Source of the DNA: Bradyrhizobium sp. 195 | Lineage (GTDB): Bacteria > Pseudomonadota > Alphaproteobacteria > Rhizobiales > Xanthobacteraceae | Reading direction: 5' to 3' | Length of the DNA stretch: 64,000 nt | Assembly: GCF_023101665.1 (NCBI RefSeq) | Contig: NZ_CP082161.1 | Coordinates: forward strand, 5,890,001-5,954,000 | Shown: one piece after another, positions 60,416 to 64,000 of the stretch | Layout of the letters: every line of letters begins with the position of its first letter | Position numbering within the stretch: position 1 is the stretch's first letter | Notes under the pieces: model-generated | Told to the model about the DNA's origin: nothing | Seen by the model: the letters and a program-made list of their open reading frames with translations, nothing else | The model's database searches: none | Translations under genes and position numbers: made by a program

Positions 60416-61819
60416 ATGGTAACATCTGCAAAGACCATTCTCATCACCACGCTTGCCGAATACCAGACCCGGTTCTGGATTCCGGTCGCGCAACGCTTGC
60501 GCACCGCAGGCCATGACGTCGAATTGCTTGCCTTCGACGATCGCAGCGCGGAGATGTCGGCTACCGAAGGCGTTCCGGTCACGAATATGTATCGCGAGGG
60601 CCTCAAGGCCGACCCCTCGCCCGAGGATCGCAAGGCGTTCGACGCGCGCGTCGTGTCTTACGGACTCGACGGGACCAATTTCTTGTTCAGCCACGAGCGT
60701 GTCACTTTCGGCATCCGCGACACCGCGGCGCTACGCCGGCGCTTCATGATCTATGCCAATGCGATGGAGACGGTGCTCGACCGGCTCGAACGGCAAGGCA
60801 AGCGCCCCGAGCTGGTGCAGGAGCTTGGCGGCTTTCTCTCCGTGATCGCGAGCTTCTGCGCCGCCAGGCGCCGGGGCATTCGCAACTGGTTCATAGAACC
60901 CTCGTTCTTCCGTGGCCGGATGTATTTCACGCCCGACACGCTCGGCGCGCCCGACGTGATGCCGACGCCGGCGGACGCTGTGTCCCCTGAGGTGCGCGCC
61001 TATCTCGACGAAACGCTGACGCAGCGCGCGATCGTCATCCCCAAGAAGGATCAGCACCATTACTCAGCGGCCTTCAAGAAGGTCCTCAATTTGCGCAATG
61101 CCAACCGTCTCGCCGAAAAGCTCTGGGACCAGTTCGCGCTCGGCAAGCACCAGGAGTTCGGGCACAATCTGCGCCATGCCCGCGTGCACGCGGCGATGGC
61201 GCTCAACGCGACACGGCTGCGCAAGCTCTACAAGCCGATTCCGGAAACGCCCTTCGTCTACTACCCATTCCACGTCCCTGCCGACATGGCGTTGACGCTA
61301 CGCTCGCCGGACTATCTCGACCAGGTCGCGACCGTCGACTTCCTGCTACGCACGATCCCGGATTCGCATGTCCTGGTCGTGAAGGAGCACCCTGCCCAGA
61401 TCGGTGCGATCTCGGCCGATCGCCTGTTCGAGCTCGCGCGCCGTTTCGACAATTTCGTGCTGCTGCCGCCGCAGACCAACAATTACACCGTGCTCAATCG
61501 CGCCGATGCGGTCATATCAGTCAACAGCAAATCCGGCGCCGAAGCGCTGCTGCTCGGCAAGCCGGTCGTGGTGTTGGGTGATGCGTTCTACCGCTCCTGC
61601 CCGCTGGTGTATGCGGTCGGTCGTCTGGCCGACCTGCCCGCACGCCTGCGCGAGGCCCTCTCCGCCGGGCCGTTCGATCCGGCCAAAGGCGCACCCTATT
61701 TCGAGTCCGCCTGGCGCCGGTCCTATCCAGGCGAGCTCTATGTCGGCGATCCCAAGCTGCTCGACACGTTTGCGGCCTCCTTGCGCGCGGCAATCGCCGA
61801 GCCGGCCCGCGTGAATTGA
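60416..61819 (+). CDS. Capsule polysaccharide biosynthesis-type glycosyltransferase (Capsule_synth-like)
   Basis: 467 residues from ATG 60416, 4 bases after the previous stop. Donor-lobe features: VYYPFHVPADMALTLRSPDYLDQ near 280-300, VVKEHPAQIG, LPPQTNNYTVLNRADAVISVNSKSGAEALLLGKPVVVLGDAFYRS. These are hallmarks of the capsule synthesis family that includes Kdo transferases KpsC/KpsS, which work on ulosonic acid donors. This gives a candidate transferase for the CMP-activated sugars made upstream (inference). Confidence 0.78.
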   Translation: MVTSAKTILITTLAEYQTRFWIPVAQRLRTAGHDVELLAFDDRSAEMSATEGVPVTNMYREGLKADPSPEDRKAFDARVVSYGLDGTNFLFSHERVTFGIRDTAALRRRFMIYANAMETVLDRLERQGKRPELVQELGGFLSVIASFCAARRRGIRNWFIEPSFFRGRMYFTPDTLGAPDVMPTPADAVSPEVRAYLDETLTQRAIVIPKKDQHHYSAAFKKVLNLRNANRLAEKLWDQFALGKHQEFGHNLRHARVHAAMALNATRLRKLYKPIPETPFVYYPFHVPADMALTLRSPDYLDQVATVDFLLRTIPDSHVLVVKEHPAQIGAISADRLFELARRFDNFVLLPPQTNNYTVLNRADAVISVNSKSGAEALLLGKPVVVLGDAFYRSCPLVYAVGRLADLPARLREALSAGPFDPAKGAPYFESAWRRSYPGELYVGDPKLLDTFAASLRAAIAEPARVN

Positions 61820-61830
61820 ACGGACCCATC

Positions 61831-62580
61831 ATGCCGCTCGTCTCGATCATCACACCGTCCTGGAACGTCGAAAGCCTTATCGAGGAGACAATCCGCTCGG
61901 TGCAGAGCCAGACATTCGCCGATTGGGAACTCCTGATCGCCGACGACTGCTCGGCCGACAGGACGCCGGCGATTATCGCCGACATCGGCGCGCGCGATCC
62001 GCGCGTCAAGCTGATCCGGCAGGCGAAGAACGGCGGCCCTGCGCTGGCGCGCCAGGCGTCGATCGACGCCGCGCAAGGCCGCTATCTCGCCTTCCTCGAC
62101 AGCGATGATCTTTGGCTGCCCGAGAAGCTGGAGCGGCAGCTTGCCTTCACTCGGGAGAAGAAGGCCGCCCTCAGCTACACCGCCTTCCGCCGCATCAACG
62201 AGACCAACACCGTTACCGGACGGCTGATCGAAGTGCCGGCCTCGCTCACCTATGGTCAGCTCCTGAAGAACACCGCGGTCGCGACGCTGACCGCGATGGT
62301 TGATCGCGAGATCGCCGGCCCCATCGCGATGAAGAACGAGGGCTATGACGATTTCTGCCTGTGGCTCTCGATCCTCAAGCCCGGCCACACCGCATACGGC
62401 CTCAACGAGGATCTTGCGCGTTACCGCGTCAGGGGCTCCTCGGTCTCCAGCCGCCCGATGCGCTCCGCCAAATGGGTCTGGCAGATCTACCGCAATGTCG
62501 AGCACCTCCCCCTTATCGAATCAGCCTGGTGTTTTGCCCATTGGGGTGCGCGGGCCTGGCTGAAGCGACGGGAGTTCTAG
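61831..62580 (+). CDS. Family 2 glycosyltransferase
   Basis: 249 residues from ATG 61831 (MPLVSIITPSWNVESLIEETI); a TTG at 61816 overlapping the previous stop is an alternative. GT-A fold: SIITPSWN, LIADDCSADRT, NGGPALARQASIDAAQGRYLAFLDSDD with the DxD-type metal site, and YDDFCLWLSILKPGHTAYGL. Uses a nucleotide sugar to extend the glycan at the cytoplasmic face. Confidence 0.9.
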   Translation: MPLVSIITPSWNVESLIEETIRSVQSQTFADWELLIADDCSADRTPAIIADIGARDPRVKLIRQAKNGGPALARQASIDAAQGRYLAFLDSDDLWLPEKLERQLAFTREKKAALSYTAFRRINETNTVTGRLIEVPASLTYGQLLKNTAVATLTAMVDREIAGPIAMKNEGYDDFCLWLSILKPGHTAYGLNEDLARYRVRGSSVSSRPMRSAKWVWQIYRNVEHLPLIESAWCFAHWGARAWLKRREF

Positions 62581-62696
62581 CGACGGTCGCCGCTCGCCGC
62601 GCAAGCGCCACCAACGGCACGCTGCAACGGCCGGAAATGAACATTGCGACCTGGGTCGGTTGTCTCTAGTCTGACCCGGATCGGAGGGGGCTTTGC

Positions 62697-64000
62697 GTGT
62701 ACAATCAAGGTGTTATTCCGCTGGCAGCGCGTCCCTACGCCGATCGCCGGGCCTGGATTGGCTGGACGCTGTGCAGCCTGTTTCCTGCAATTTTTCTGCT
62801 GGTTCTGCTCGCGCTCACGTCACTTAGCGCCCCCGAACATGACGACTTCTGCTTCGCGGATCTGTACGCGCGTCATGGTTTCATCGACACCGTATCGCTC
62901 TTCTATCACTCGCAATCGGGCCGGGTCCTGGCCCTGTGGCTGACCCAGGTTCCGCCCGCGATCTCCGCAGCGGCAGGTGTCAGCCTGCTGTCGGCCTATT
63001 CACTGACGATGGCTGTGAGCGCAGCACTGTTCCTGGCCGCCACGACGCTCGCCATGGCCCGTGCCTGGCCCCGCACCGGCGCTCTCCAATTGACTTTCCT
63101 CGCGCTTGCCTTCGCGAGCACCGTGGTCAGCGCGGCGCCGAGTGTTCGGGACCTGCTCTACTGGCTGTCGGCCGTGACCTGCTATGTCCCGCCCGCCTTG
63201 GTCACCGTGCTGATCCTCGGGGAGTGCATTCGGGCGCTTGATCGGCAAGCCGGCTTCTCCTGGACGCTCAGCCTTGCGATGGCGCTAGGCGGTTTCGTGG
63301 CTGCGCTGGGCAACGAATTTACCGGCGCCTGGCTCCTGCTGATCGTCTCGGCTTCGCTGGGCGCGCGCCATCTCTTTGGCCAGCAGCGGCAGATCGTGCA
63401 TCACACCCTGATCGCGGCTGCCATCGCGATCGGGTGGATCATCGTTGTCTCCGCCAGTGGCAACAGCACGCGCATGGAACAACTCCCGAACGGCGGGCAT
63501 GTGACATGGTCGGTGCTTCAAGCGCTTATCGATTCGCTCGCCGGTCTCGGTCGTTTCCTTCGAGAGCCCGCCATCGTCGCCTGGCTCGCCGCTGTCGGTC
63601 TCATCGCATTGATCGCGCCTGACCCGGCGCCCAAAGCGCCGCAAAAGAACAAGCTGCTGGCTCTCGGCACGATCGCGATCTGCCTGGCGTGCTGCTATTT
63701 CGAATATTTCGCTCATCGCTATGCGACGGGCATGCGGCTCGTCGAAAGGGCGCAGAACCAGGCATTGATCCTGCTGCTGTTCGGATCGACGCTGGGCGTC
63801 AAGCTGATCGTCGGCGCTTACCGCCCGCAACTGCGCGAACGGGTTGCGGCGGGAGCGTTTCGCGGCCTGCTCGGTCCCATCGGGATGCCTGCGGGCCTGA
63901 TGCTGCTCACGATCGCCTCGCTCTGCCTGAGCTCGACAGCATCTCAGCTGCGAGCGCAGTGGCAGGGCCTGTATCCGTATTGGCGGGAGAGCGCCGAACG
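62697..64000 (+). CDS. Polytopic membrane protein, DUF6056-like (3' end cut by window edge)
   Basis: 434 residues visible from GTG 62697 with GGAGGGGG at 62682-62689. At least nine hydrophobic segments. After the first helix an acidic extracytoplasmic motif APEHDDFCFADLYARHG, which resembles the Asp-rich loop of membrane GT-C-like glycan proteins. Likely a lipid-linked sugar transferase or polymerase; unproven. Confidence 0.7.
   Translation, partial: MYNQGVIPLAARPYADRRAWIGWTLCSLFPAIFLLVLLALTSLSAPEHDDFCFADLYARHGFIDTVSLFYHSQSGRVLALWLTQVPPAISAAAGVSLLSAYSLTMAVSAALFLAATTLAMARAWPRTGALQLTFLALAFASTVVSAAPSVRDLLYWLSAVTCYVPPALVTVLILGECIRALDRQAGFSWTLSLAMALGGFVAALGNEFTGAWLLLIVSASLGARHLFGQQRQIVHHTLIAAAIAIGWIIVVSASGNSTRMEQLPNGGHVTWSVLQALIDSLAGLGRFLREPAIVAWLAAVGLIALIAPDPAPKAPQKNKLLALGTIAICLACCYFEYFAHRYATGMRLVERAQNQALILLLFGSTLGVKLIVGAYRPQLRERVAAGAFRGLLGPIGMPAGLMLLTIASLCLSSTASQLRAQWQGLYPYWRESAE

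Noticed and set aside
61816..61830. TTG start of the GT2 gene
   Set aside because: The ATG at 61831 gives the standard family opening MPLVSIITPSWN; the extra five residues add nothing, though coupling by TTGA overlap cannot be excluded.

Overview
This 64 kb window is high-GC alphaproteobacterial chromosome, most likely Bradyrhizobium or a close Bradyrhizobiaceae relative. The indications are several branched-chain/aromatic-type (liv) ABC transporter genes, palindromic intergenic repeats of the type common in Bradyrhizobium and Rhodopseudomonas, strong codon bias, and many translationally coupled genes. No rRNA, tRNA, CRISPR array, transposase or integrase was found. The organism call is inference.

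Bases 1-4,919 hold a complete minus-strand liv-type operon (binding protein, two permeases, two ATPases) with a putative operator/promoter. Bases 5,000-17,400 are mixed: an AT-rich islet, a small lipoprotein, PurU, a HemD-like protein, an ABC-ATPase fragment, an operon of a zinc-ribbon/adenylate-cyclase/AAA/TPR regulator with a peroxiredoxin-like protein, a Crp-family gene remnant, a large exported TPR-CHAT protease-like protein, an MFS transporter and a Crp/Fnr regulator. Bases 17,731-24,981 are a second liv-type operon carrying an acyl-CoA ligase. An AGE-family sugar epimerase and a PaaK-like ligase follow.

From about 27.5 kb to the end lies one large surface-glycan locus. It holds two parallel nonulosonic-acid-type (sialic-acid-like) gene sets. 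Set A (29.3-36.6 kb) has a CBS-GHMP sugar kinase, a NeuB synthase fused to a TIM-barrel isomerase/epimerase, a NeuA-type cytidylyltransferase, three SDR oxidoreductases and a free TIM-barrel protein. It has no dehydratase/aminotransferase pair, so its sugar is unlikely to be an ordinary diamino nonulosonate. Set B (46.9-55.6 kb) is a near textbook CMP-legionaminic acid set: LegB, LegC, LegG, LegI, LegH (inverted), PtmE-like CBS-guanylyltransferase, PtmF-like, LegF/PtmB and PtmA. Between them are an acyltransferase, membrane proteins, two paralogous proteins of unknown function, a methyltransferase and an HddC-GmhB fusion for GDP-heptose. After set B come a Wzx-like flippase, a methyltransferase, a PhyH-type dioxygenase, two surface/capsule carbohydrate proteins, a GT2 glycosyltransferase and a truncated membrane protein.

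The most interesting signals are the undescribed set A (possibly making an unusual C9 or C10 ulosonic sugar, with heptose-type kinase and guanylyltransferase nearby), a 45-base element shared by two glycan promoters 12.6 kb apart, gene fusions of CBS modules to two different sugar enzymes, and remnants of a Crp gene and an ABC ATPase.
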